A stretch of DNA of 64,000 bases from Chlorokybus atmophyticus (taxonomy: Eukaryota; Streptophyta; Chlorokybophyceae; Chlorokybales; Chlorokybaceae): positions 18,534 through 82,533 of the forward strand of contig RHPI01003578.1 in assembly GCA_009103225.1 (NCBI GenBank). The letters run 5' to 3'. The stretch's first letter is position 1; each line of letters opens with the position of its first letter. This document shows positions 44,518-54,523 of the stretch, in pieces. The notes under the pieces were generated by a model. The model saw nothing but the letters and a program-made list of their open reading frames with translations. It was not told the DNA's origin and made no database searches. Both the position numbers and the translations under genes were made by a program.

Positions 44518-45878
44518 TTACCGTCCGCGTGTAGACAGTGTACTCCAGTACCCCCGAAAAATCTCCTGGCAGTTGGTAAGATTCTTTTCGGGCTCCCATG
44601 CATGGGAGCCCGAAACATATGTATTGTGCTCAACACCATACTCTTTCCATTTCATCAAGTAAGACGGCGCGCGTCCGCGTTGAGGCTTACGATGACTCAG
44701 GATTGCTTCCACCTCAGACTCAAAAGTATCGTCGCCATCCACTGCAACGGGGGGTGGAGGAGGTTAAACCCGACCGTCAGAACGGTACGGTTTCAGTACA
44801 CTCATATGAAACACATTGTGAGTGCGTATCGATTTTGGCAAGTTCAAACGATACGCGTGAGTGCCGACCCGATCAATCACTTTAAACGGGCCTATCCAGC
44901 GAGGGAAAAACTTGCGGGTACCCACTCCCTTAATGGATATGTTTTTGGTGCTGAGCACCGAACAGCCCACATCGTAGTTGGCCTCTCTACGATGCGCATC
45001 AGCATGGGCTTTTTTTTCTGTCTTGCGCTGCGCGCAAACAGTCCTTTGCCAATGCTAACCTATCCTGCATGGCCGAAGCCATCTCGCGTGCTACAGGTAC
45101 GCGAGTTATGTCGGTAGCTGGCAACGTAATATTTGCAGGACTCAATGGATGCACTCCATAATTCAAGAAAAACGGAGTTTCCTGCATACTCTCTTGCCAT
45201 GCATTGTTAATTGCGAACTCAGCCATTGAGAGATAAACATCTCAATTTCATTGGTTCGGATTCTCATAATGCCGGATGGTTTCCTCAATTATTTGATTGG
45301 CGCGCTCTGTCTGACCATCCATCTGCTGATGGTAAGCTGTGCTCATGTTCCGCTGAATATGTGAGAAGCTGCATAGCGACTTCCAGAACTGAGCTACAAA
45401 TCGCGGATCGCGATCAGACACGAAGTTACGAGGCAAGCCGTGTAACTTAAACACAAAGGCGACAAAAACCATGCTACTCACGGGAGCCTATTTCCGTGCG
45501 GCAAGGGACAATGTGAACCATTTTTGTTAAACGGTCCACACAAACTGCAACCGCAGTGTGCCCTAATGCTGTATCTGGGAGCTCAGTAATTTGGTCCATA
45601 CTCACACTTTTCCACTTGCCATCAGGAACAGGCAAAGGTCGCAGCAACCCAACGGGTTTCTGACGTAACGGCTTGTCACGCTGACATTTGTCACACGTGT
45701 CAACATAATGCTTCACGTCAACAGGCAACGATGGCCACCAGTACAACTGTTGCGCTGCCTTGGTAGTCTTGCGACCCCCAAAGTGCCCAGCATACGGTGG
45801 ATCGTGTACTTCAGCTATGCATTTTATGCGCAACCCAGCATGGTCAGGTTTCACCAAGCTGGCGCTCATATAATACAA
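44518..45878 (-). pseudogene. Gypsy 2 integrase and chromodomain
   Basis: The H2C2 zinc region is in 45878-45474 (HDPPYAGHFGGRKTTKAA, then CDKCQRDKP), followed by the core's first Asp region (SVSMDQITELP). The frame shifts near 45480; FVSDRDPRFVAQFW and DGQTERANQIIEE follow, then breaks at about 45245 and 44985. After GPFKVIDRVGTHAYRLNLP comes the chromodomain (44742-44518) with YLMKWKEYGVEHN and WEPEKNL. A palindromic insert of about seven residues (YVSGSHA) lies between EHNT and WEPEK, disrupting the fold. The enzyme cannot work as encoded. Confidence 0.88.
44586..44615. repeat. 30-bp perfect palindrome in the chromodomain
   Basis: TTTCGGGCTCCCATG is followed directly by its exact reverse complement CATGGGAGCCCGAAA, with no loop. 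The right arm on the coding strand encodes the inserted residues; the left arm is the normal WEPEK codons. An inverted duplication of about 15 bases explains it. Confidence 0.93.
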
Positions 45879-45944
45879 GTTGTCTCTTTTGCCAAGCTTT
45901 TGTACATTCTCTTGTTTAGAGAACCATGGGTATAATGCATACCC

Positions 45945-47337
45945 CTATAAAACAGCTTGCACAAAATCATCATCAGGAGGCAATGTACCCTGTGTTGCAA
46001 GCAACTGCGCACGTATAAGTGCCAACAATGACGGATACCGACTCAGAGGATCTGCCACATTGGTTCTGCTCGGCCGGTATACCCATTCAAAGGTAAACCG
46101 CGACAAGAACTCATTCCAGCGAGCTTGCCTACGCGACAAGTTTAGCTGTGTTGAGAAGTACACCAACGGGTTGTGATCAGTCACCACTATGAACTCAAAT
46201 CCCTCCAAGTAACATCGCCATGTTTCAAGAGCATGCACAATACCAAGCAATTCCTGCTCAGTGGTAGTGTAGTTCACCTCTGCTGGGATGAATTTCCTAC
46301 TCTCACAAGCACATGGTCGGCCATCCTGTAGCAATACACCTAAGGGTGGAGGCATTGCTAATCACAGTGAAGTGTTTATCCCAATTTGGCAATGCCAACA
46401 CTGGTGCCGAAGTCAAAGCCAGCTTCACTTGTTGCATAGCAGCTTCTTGTGCTGCTGCCCAAGAGAATGGGGTATCCTTTCGCAACAATTTTGTCAAAGG
46501 CACCACTACTGTGGAGTACCCCATCATAAACTTGCGAAAGTAGTTTGCCAATCCCAAGAATGATCGCAGCTGATGGATATTCTTAGGTCGAGGCCAATCC
46601 TTTACAACTTGCACTTTGCGGGGGTCAGGTTTCACACCCGCACCGCTCACAATGTGCCCCAAGAATGGCAACTCCGTCTTGCAGAAGTCACAATTCGCAA
46701 GATTGGCAAATAAGCGATGTGTACGCAGCAAGGCAAACACCGCTTCCAAGTGCTGCTTATGCTCTTTTTTGGTTTTACTGAAGACAATGATGTCATCCAA
46801 GTAAATTATAACATACTTGCCAAGTATGCCACCAAAAATCTTATTCATTTCCTTATGCAACACTGCGGGCGCATTAGTTAATCTAAAAGGTAACACTTTG
46901 TATTGATAATGGCCCGAAGGTGTTCTGAATGCTGTCTTGTAAACATCAGAAGGATGAATCCGGATTTGATGATACCCACTTGTCAAGTCCAACGTACTAA
47001 AGTACGCATTTCCCGACAATTTATCAAACACATCATCAATCCGGGGCAACGGGTATCAATTCTTTACCGTGATCTTGTTCAAAGCACGGTAATCCACACA
47101 CATGCCTAGCTTTCCATTCTTTTTCATCACAAACACAATGGGCGCGCAAAAGGGTGAAGAACTCGGTTTAATCAACCCCTTTTCCAATAACTCTTTGATT
47201 TGAGTTTCCATTTCCCCCCTCTCTCGGGGGCTCAGCCTATATATAGGCCGAAACGGAGGCTCACTATCAGAAATGAGTGGTATTGTGTGTCCGACACCTC
47301 GGTCAGGAGGTAAGCCTGGCAACTCATCTGAGAACAC
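45945..47337 (-). pseudogene. Gypsy 2 reverse transcriptase and RNase H
   Basis: RT begins at about 47337 (FRPIYRLSPRERGEMETQIK). It is cut by one TGA at 47052-47055 (KN*YP, where KNRYP is usual, so CGA to TGA). It then runs open at 47049-46303: STLDLTSGYHQIRIHP, LPFRLTNAPAVL and an intact YLDD box at about 46803-46792. RNase H (46355-45945) overlaps after a small frameshift, with TTEQELLGIVHALE and VTDHNPLVYF. RT copies the RNA into DNA and RNase H removes the template. The catalytic residues are intact, so only the frame breaks prevent activity. Confidence 0.9.
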
Positions 47338-48217
47338 ATCTTGATATTATTTTCTGAATGATGTCTGCAACACCTTGTGGGTTTCCCGGCACAAAGTCGT
47401 CCAACGACGTCAAGTGTACCAGAAAAGCCGGTGCGTTTTTGCGCAACGCACGTTTCACTTGCAGTACAGTGAGTAGCGCAGGGTCGGGCTGCTTGTGGAT
47501 TAAGCTATATGACCCTTTCACAGACAATGTTACACGCTTACGACCTTTCTTTATTGTGCACAAGCGTGCGCCGGTATTCAATGTCATTTTGACATTCTCC
47601 TGCCATTCCTGTCCTAACACCACATCAACACCTGATATGTCGATGGATACCACTATGAAAGTAAGAGTGGCAAGATAATTACCAATCTTTATTTTCATTT
47701 TTATTTCCCCTTTCACTGGCAACGCACCCCCCACACCCGCAGCTGAAAATGCAGAGGGTTTACACGCTATTTTGTTGCGCACAACCCATTGTTCCTAAAC
47801 GAAATTGTGTGTTGCACTAGTGTCAATCAAGAACGAACTTTTTACACCTTGCATTGTGCCACTAAATGTCCACAACAGAGGTACTACCCGTCCTTGAAAT
47901 GTAGCCAAGAGTCTGTGACTAATGCGAGAATAAAGTAAAATTGCTGACAATCGCACTGTCCCTGTTTCACGCTTGCTAAATTGCTTCAACACGATTCCCC
48001 CTCGAGTGTGTTTCAACCATGGTCCATGATATTTAAGCACCATCACTACCACACTTAAGGTTTTGTGCTGACTTTGCAACTCGGTCAAAGTGTGCAACAC
48101 ACTGGTAAGCATGTTGAACTCCACATGTACCAACACACAAGTATTCTCCCCCACCTTTTCAACATAAAAAGGTGGCAACCTGTTATGTGCTTGCCATGCA
48201 TGCGTCATTACATGCAC
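47324..48217 (-). pseudogene. Gypsy 2 protease
   Basis: The flap-side motif FLIDTSATHNFV (end of the frame 48217-47795) takes the place of the catalytic DSGATHNF, with DTSA for DSGA. After a stop, the C-terminal half runs 47782-47324 (SIDISGVDVVLGQEW). The retropepsin would mature the Gag-Pol polyprotein. It is interrupted once between the two halves. Confidence 0.8.
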
Positions 48218-48297
48218 TTGGGACAGCTCATCAACCAGTTTGCCACTAGTACAAGCAACTCGTTATCAACCACTCCTACATCAATCATGGCGTAATC

Positions 48298-49732
48298 CTA
48301 TTCAACCTTCTTGGCCTTGCCCTTCCCCTTAGTTGGGCAGTTCTTTGCGATGTGGCCAGGCTGATGACAGACGTAACAGGTGCGAGCAGCAGCAGGCATG
48401 GCACCACCAGCAGGTGCGCCACTGGTAGAAGCACCAAATGTCTTCGCCTTCTGTGCTAAGTGTGCACTCGGATGAGAAAAACGCTTTCCTCCCACCCCCG
48501 GCGGCTTGGCCGAAATTGCCACATGTGACTTGTCCCTGCACCGCTGTGTCATCATTGTACAGGTACACGCTCAGGTTCTGCAGCTTGGCCAAGTCCTCTG
48601 CAACCCAAGGAAGTCCCGTTGCTGTATTGTACTGCAGCTGATCACGCACACGCGCATCCAAGCCGCGCTTGTACAACTCAAACGGCTCGGCCTTGTCCAT
48701 GGGCATGAGGCCGCTGTTTGCACGACCCACCAATGCCTAAAACTTCTGCAGATAGGTTGAGGCCGCCCAACCATTCTGGCGCAACTTGCTGAGCTTGTTG
48801 CGAGCCTGATTAGCCGGGTCCATGCCACCATAGCGTTCCATCAGAAGCTGAAAAAGTGCCTCCACTGTCTTGGCAGCACCATCTTCTGTCTGCCTTGCCC
48901 ATTCGGCGAGAGCATCAGATGGCATGAGCAACTCAGCAACAGTAATGTGCTCATTAACCGGGCGCTTGAGTGCCGTCAAGTAGTGCTCGACAGTGATCAC
49001 CCAGTCGTGAATGCTGACGCTGACGTTAGGCTTGAACTTCTCAGGCTTGTTCAGCGCTGTCACTGGCAGACCTGCTGAAGTAGCACCCGCCACCAGTTGG
49101 CGCAGCGCCACCAACTTAGACTGCATAGCATCGAGGCGTGCCGTCAACTGCACTCGGCCAGTCAACTTGTCTTCCAAGTTAGGTCCCAAGTACCAGAACA
49201 CATCCTTGCAACGCTGTGAGGTTTCCACTCCCAAGTTGGCCAAAGCCTCAAACGCCATTCGCTTGCCTTGGTAAGGGAGAGGCTTATCATATACGGTCAT
49301 AATAGCAGCCACCTTTGGATCACCTCGCACGAGTGGCGGGATGTTGTTAGTTAGCTCATGTTTGAGCATGCGGATCACCATCTCCTTGCTTGCACGAGGG
49401 AGTGTGGCAAAGTCTGTCTCATAGCCATCACGAACCGTCTGCGCCCATGCATCCCACGTTTCCTAACGAAGCTGAGGGTGGGCAGCAAGTAGAGCTTTAC
49501 GCTCTCAGGCATACTTCTCAATGGCCTTGCCAATGACACTCTGTGTGTCCACTGCAGCTGGTCCACTTTGAGAAGACAAGTCGGGAGAAGCTTCGCTTTC
49601 TTGCTTAGCTCCTTCCTTCTCACTGTCATTAAGCTTATAGCTTTCACTTGTGTCAGAGTAGTTCACCTCCTCTTCACTCGAAGGCTCATATGATGTGGAC
49701 TTCTCCACATCATCCCCTCCTTGGTCAGACAT
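48298..49732 (-). pseudogene. Gypsy 2 gag with zinc knuckle
   Basis: The likely start is Met at 49732 (MSDQGGDDVEKS, acidic). Stops lie at about 49504 and 49464; the long capsid part is open at 49381-48737 (FKPNVSVSIHDW, LLMPSDALAEWARQ, LLMERYGGMDPA). A TAG ends it (KF*ALVG, CAG in relatives), and the frame continues at 48733. After a shift the knuckle CYVCHQPGHIAKNC (about 48380) and a basic tail finish it at 48298. The capsid wording closely matches Gypsy 1, so the two are relatives. Confidence 0.87.
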
Positions 49733-50723
49733 TTGCCCAAGAATACAAGCCGTCAATAGTAGAAGTGTGCAAGTGCACAAAACACACAAGTTGTGCACTG
49801 CGAAAGTGTCAAAATCTATAGATTTTGTCTCGTCAAGTTTCAAGTGCTTAACGTGGAGTATTCAGCTTAAATAAGAGCTCTCCACACCCCTTTCAACTAG
49901 ACACTCACTTTGAAACAAACCGCACGCGAATGCACGCGGCGATTCACAAGTTACAACTTGTCAAAGTTTTCACTTTGTACAACTCGGCTCAACCCACAAT
50001 TGTAATTGACACACAGTGTGCCAAAATCTCGTTGAATCAACCCTACAGGCTGATATTAGCAAGTTGTGAGTTGTGAGTTTCATATCGGCCACAGAGTGAC
50101 TCTGGCGGCCTCACCGCACTAACTGGCGGTAACGGCAGCCGATGTTGCCATCAGAGTGCCTCACATGTTTGATATCGGCCGCACACAGTGACTCTGGTGG
50201 CCTCACCGCACTGACTGGCGGTAACGGCAGCCGATGTTGCCACCGGACTGCCTCACAAGAGTTAGTTTTGTGAATACAATTTCACACCCTTCACACCACC
50301 ACGAATTCATGTGGTGGCAAGCACACAAGCACAAGCACAGTAATGTTATCACAATAATGTGATTACAAGTGATGTGCTCGGCATGCAATGCTTGGGGGAT
50401 GGGATGCCCGAGTGGCCGCCTCCCCTTCACGCAAGCTAACAAGCCTGGCTAGGCAAGGTAGGGCAAGGCAAGCTGACTAGGCTAAGCTAGGCTAAGCACC
50501 AGTAGCAATTATAACGACTATAACAACAACAACAACAACAACAACAACAACTAGCTAACAACCGCCACTACCCCCCCTAGTGGGTAGCGGCTGCTAGTTG
50601 CCGCCGCCGCTGCAGTCGCTGCCGCCTGCCGCCACTGGTCAGTGCTGCCGCCAACCGCCGCATTCGCTGCCGCCTGCCGCCGCCCCTCCCACAGGCCCCT
50701 CGCCGCCCGCGCTCCGATACCAA
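49733..50723 (-). other. Gypsy 2 leader
   Basis: It contains the primer site (50723-50709), a GCC-rich part (50595-50700), a (CAA)n tract at about 50521-50551, and a duplicated block of 84-86 bases (50082-50165 and 50172-50257, both starting ATATCGGCC). No coding sequence is supported upstream of Met 49732. Confidence 0.75.
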
Positions 50724-51066
50724 TGTCAGGAGAGGGGGTGCTCCCTCCTCCCTTTAATCCCCTACCCCAACACCACCACCAGCCACGTCGCCCACGCCGC
50801 CGCCGCGAGGAGCAACTGCCGAAGCAGAAGATCCCCTAGCTACATCGGCCGCTGCGTTAGCAGCGCCGCCGTGCGGCTGATATGATATCCACATGAGACT
50901 CATGTCTCATGTGGATATCAGTGTTACAGATAAGTAACACTACATTAGGGCCTTAACATAGGTTAACGGCCCTAATATGGCTTAATAGGCTGTATAATCC
51001 CGTTGGGACCCTTGTTTAATCCTAAATAAGGGCGGGGAACATCTATGGAGGTAGCACACCGTTACA
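50724..51066 (-). repeat. 5' LTR of Gypsy 2
   Basis: 343 bases, starting TGTAACGGTG and ending CCTGACA on the minus strand. The hairpin at 50884-50919 matches that of the other LTR with a paired base exchange. Confidence 0.94.
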
Positions 51067-51071
51067 CAAAT

Positions 51072-53040
51072 GGTGTTAACTCAAGGCTATGATTGATTGG
51101 CAAAATTCTTGCCACAAGCGCCATTATGCGCGCTTTCCACCAATGCAAGCAATTGCGTCATATGCTTTTATACAACCGCAACAGATAATCAACGCTTGGA
51201 AACTCCGGCAAATCCGGCCGACGTCATTGGGTCGTTACATTTAAAAAAAGGCGGAGGAGGAGGGCGCGTTGCCTGTTGAGAAGGATTGATCACTGCAGCA
51301 TACATCAACTTCCACATGTGTGCGTAAACTATTTCAACTAGTCATTCGTCTGATTGGTTTTGCCGCGCATGTACAATGTTGCACTTAATGGTTAGCACGT
51401 GACAGCGTGAGTATTTACGTGATATGGTGCGAGTATGTTCCTCATGGTGAAAAACTTCTTCAGCATCTGCGAGAAATCGTGAAAACTTGTTCCACGCAGC
51501 ACATTGCGCTGCAATAACAGGTACAACGGTCGTTCCATGGCTCCGCGTTTAGTCAAAATAGTATCAAAGGTGTCTACAACACACTTGGCCGGTTGCCTCG
51601 TAATACGGTCGTCATGCGACGGTATGGTAAAGTCTTTCTCTTTGGCTTGCACCTTCTTACAAGCTGAGAGAGGAGATATATGTTACTGTCTGTTCCCAAC
51701 CTACCGTACATATAACATGTTGAGGGTTGAATCATTACGCATACACCAACATTACAACCACTAAGTGAACAATTAGGGCGTCCGTAACTGTATGAGTACA
51801 ACTAAGATTCCGCGTCGAACTATAAATGATAAACTTAACAAATGGTAGATTGCCAACAATCTTGTCTTTGCCAATTCTCACACGATAGGTCACACCGTCT
51901 TTAATAACCTCCATGGGACACTTCAGCACGTTAACCCATTCACAAGAAAATATACGAAGCTTAAAACATCGCCTGTGCACAAATGTCAATATACACACCA
52001 CAGCAAGACAGCAAGACAGTTGCAACTTATGTACCATCCCTTTCACGTTGGACAAACAAAAGTCTGAAGTAAAAACCGCGCGACGTTGGGCAACGATGAA
52101 GACACTTGACGCGTAACGGATTGGCGCACTTGGCCATCCATTAATGCTCACATATTCTGGTAGATTAAAGTTACTAGCGTTTTATGTTTTTTAATAAAGG
52201 CAAGCGCACTTTGCAACCAGCTTGTTTATCGTTCTCCGTGATGGTGTCTTTGTTTTTTTTCACTTGTCCATTAGCCCACTAACATATCCAACCCAACTTA
52301 TGCGCTTTCTAATTCACTTCATCATCAAAGTTTGTGCAATGAAGACAACATGCTGTGCATGTATGCACGTGGGTTGATGACTGCGTGCTACACATGCATG
52401 TCTGCATGCGTGACCTTTTGTTTGTGCGTGCATCTATATGTATGATTGCATGTGTGTGCGTGCGACTACATGCGTGTGCTTGGGTGCATGTGCTTGCGTA
52501 TGTGTGCATGTGCATGCAAGTCGTGACACATTGCACACCGCATTTTCTATGCGTGCGTGCGTGTGAGTGCGTGACTGCGCGCTCGTGTGCCCCACATTGC
52601 GCACTCCCAAACCGTAATGTGCTAACCAATGTCTGATGTAGGTATGCGAGCGTACAAGTACATCAACATGATGCTAACATACTTGTATAAACGAACATGC
52701 TGAAACGAAGCATACCTGACGCAGGCGGGGGCGGCAGCGGTTGAGGTGGCGAAGGCGGTGAAGGAGGAGGAGGAGGAGGAGGAGGAGAAGGGGGAGAAGG
52801 GGTGTGTGAGGTGTTAGTAAGACTGAAGACCTTGAGTAATAACGCAATATCCATGAACTTGACAAGATACTGAGGCCAATAAGCACAGCGTGCCAACTCA
52901 GTCCGGCAAGTGTTGTGGAACAGGAAGTGTAGCGCTTTGGACCCACATAAGCAATCAAAGACGCACTTTTGGTGTACACCACGAACGCTCGTACAATATT
53001 TGTCTGCACAACAAGTTGATATGGTACGCATGTAATCATA
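51072..53040 (-). pseudogene. Decayed transposase-like gene, 5' half
   Basis: Coding-like minus-strand pieces: 53031-52860 (a Cys-rich stretch with CVFDCLCGSKALHFLFHN, then CRTELARCAYWPQYLVKF), a proline-rich tract from GGA repeats (52741-52802), 52151-52040 (INGWPSAPIRYASSVFIVAQ), 51950-51830 (EWVNVLKCPMEVIKDGVTYR) and 51652-51420 (MERPLYLLLQRNVLRGTSFH). They look like exons of one large protein, continued beyond Gypsy 2 at 44.05-42.7 kb. The Cys-rich first part could be a zinc-binding domain. I do not assign a family. Confidence 0.4.
52741..52802. repeat. (GGA)n-rich microsatellite
   Basis: AGGAGGAGGAGG with GGGGAGAAGG interruptions. On the minus strand it gives the polyproline stretch of the decayed gene. 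Confidence 0.9.
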
Positions 53041-53484
53041 ATGTGCACTTGTGTGTTAATATGTTTCACACGACACAGCAACAACATAATTGGAGACATG
53101 CGTTCGCCATAAGGTGCTGTTGAAATACATACCCTTCATGTGTTAATGTATGGCTGCAACACAAATGTGGATGAGCATGCTGCATTCATGAACGTAATAT
53201 TGTCACCGTCTCAATTTTGACCATGAGAGGTGGACATGTCACATCTGAGCAGTTGACAACTTCGCACTTCATTGTACTTAATGGGCGCGATTGCCACCAT
53301 TAATAATAAGCTGCGTCGCATGCAATCGTTTTTGATTATCAAAACGCAAATGGTACATACCATGCATCATACGATACCTGTATCACTCTTGACAGTGAAG
53401 CGATGAAATTCTACGAGTTGCGTAATGTTTCTATGTCGTCAATGACGGAGTACATAATAGTAGAATACACACAATACACCCAGT

Positions 53485-53650
53485 GCAATAGCCCCGTAGC
53501 ACCGTCGCAATGGCCACAGAAAGTGGGCAAGCCACTCTCTACTGAGACCAAGCCGTCTATAAGTGGCTTACACAATGCAATAGCCCCGTAGCGCCGCCGC
53601 TATAGCCACAGAGCTTGGGCAAGCCGTCTACAAGTGGCTCACACGGTGCA
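53485..53650 (+). repeat. Imperfect tandem duplication of about 90 bp
   Basis: GCAATAGCCCCGTAGC starts both units (about 53485 and 53577). Both contain CAAGCCGTCTAYAAGTGGCT. The units differ by several substitutions and a small deletion. No gene is seen between 53040 and 54500. Confidence 0.8.
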
Positions 53651-54107
53651 CGCACAACAAATGCAAGATGCAAATCACATTACATATGATGCAAATGTCA
53701 AATCAGCTTTCCACCTTGTCAATGCATTCACAATTAGCGGCACCATGCACGCGCTAAGTATGGATGGAGCCTTGCAACATAATACATTATTAGCAACTCG
53801 CGCTAAAATTTCCATGCTCACACAGAATCATACGCATGCATTTTGCGAATGTCAGCATGCGTTAAGTGTAACCACACTCCCAACAAGCATGATGATTATC
53901 ATCATCATTGCGACAACTTCCAGCAATAGGCTGCTTGCTGTTCGCGACATCTTAATGTTCAATACGCTTCCTCGCAGGTCTCGTCTTGATCTGTGCAAGT
54001 CCTGCGCAAAGCATGCAATGAAGTACAATTAGCCAAGTATACTAAGTAATAAGCAGGACTGAGTAGTAGGTGTGAGACGATGTGGTGTGATTGCACACAC
54101 ACAGTTC

Positions 54108-54131
54108 AACCAACCAACCAACCAACCAACC
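54108..54131. repeat. (CCAA)n microsatellite
   Basis: Six perfect CAAC repeats (AACCAACCAACC) in a non-coding stretch. Confidence 0.93.
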
Positions 54132-54523
54132 AGCACCTGGCGTGCACAATCGTGCTATATATAAAATCATGTGGTGCCAACTTGGACACATAACTAGCCC
54201 CAAGAATGGTTTCACTGACGACTAACATTTGCTTTTCAATATAGCCCAGCCTCATCTGCCACCTCCAATCCGCCGCCGCCAGCACAGCCTTATCTCCCAC
54301 CTTCCTCCGCCTCCGCCTCCGCCCCCGCCGCCGGCCCCGCCGCCGACGCAGCTGCCGCTACTGCCCGTCACTACAGTCTGCAAATTCATAACATGCATTT
54401 GAATTACGAACCCTAATCTTGTAAAATAGTATAATCAGAAGCCATAACCAGTAGCAACGTTCGCTGCTGGCTTAGCTTCCTGTCGCGGCCTCAGCTCACT
54501 CGATATTCACTGAATAGTGACTT

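Larger units (their letters stand above)
44057..51066 (-). mobile_element. Ty3/Gypsy chromovirus 2, full-length but broken
   Basis: The LTRs are 51066-50724 (5', minus strand) and 44394-44057 (3'). A perfect CAAAT target duplication flanks the element (44052-44056 and 51067-51071). The primer site TTGGTATCGGAGCGC adjoins the 5' LTR and is the same as in Gypsy 1. The polypurine tract (CTAAGTGGGGGGGGAA) precedes the 3' LTR. The domain order is gag, protease, RT, RNase H, integrase, chromodomain, all on the minus strand. The LTRs differ at about twenty positions, so this insertion is older than Gypsy 1. It splits a decayed transposase-like gene. Confidence 0.95.
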
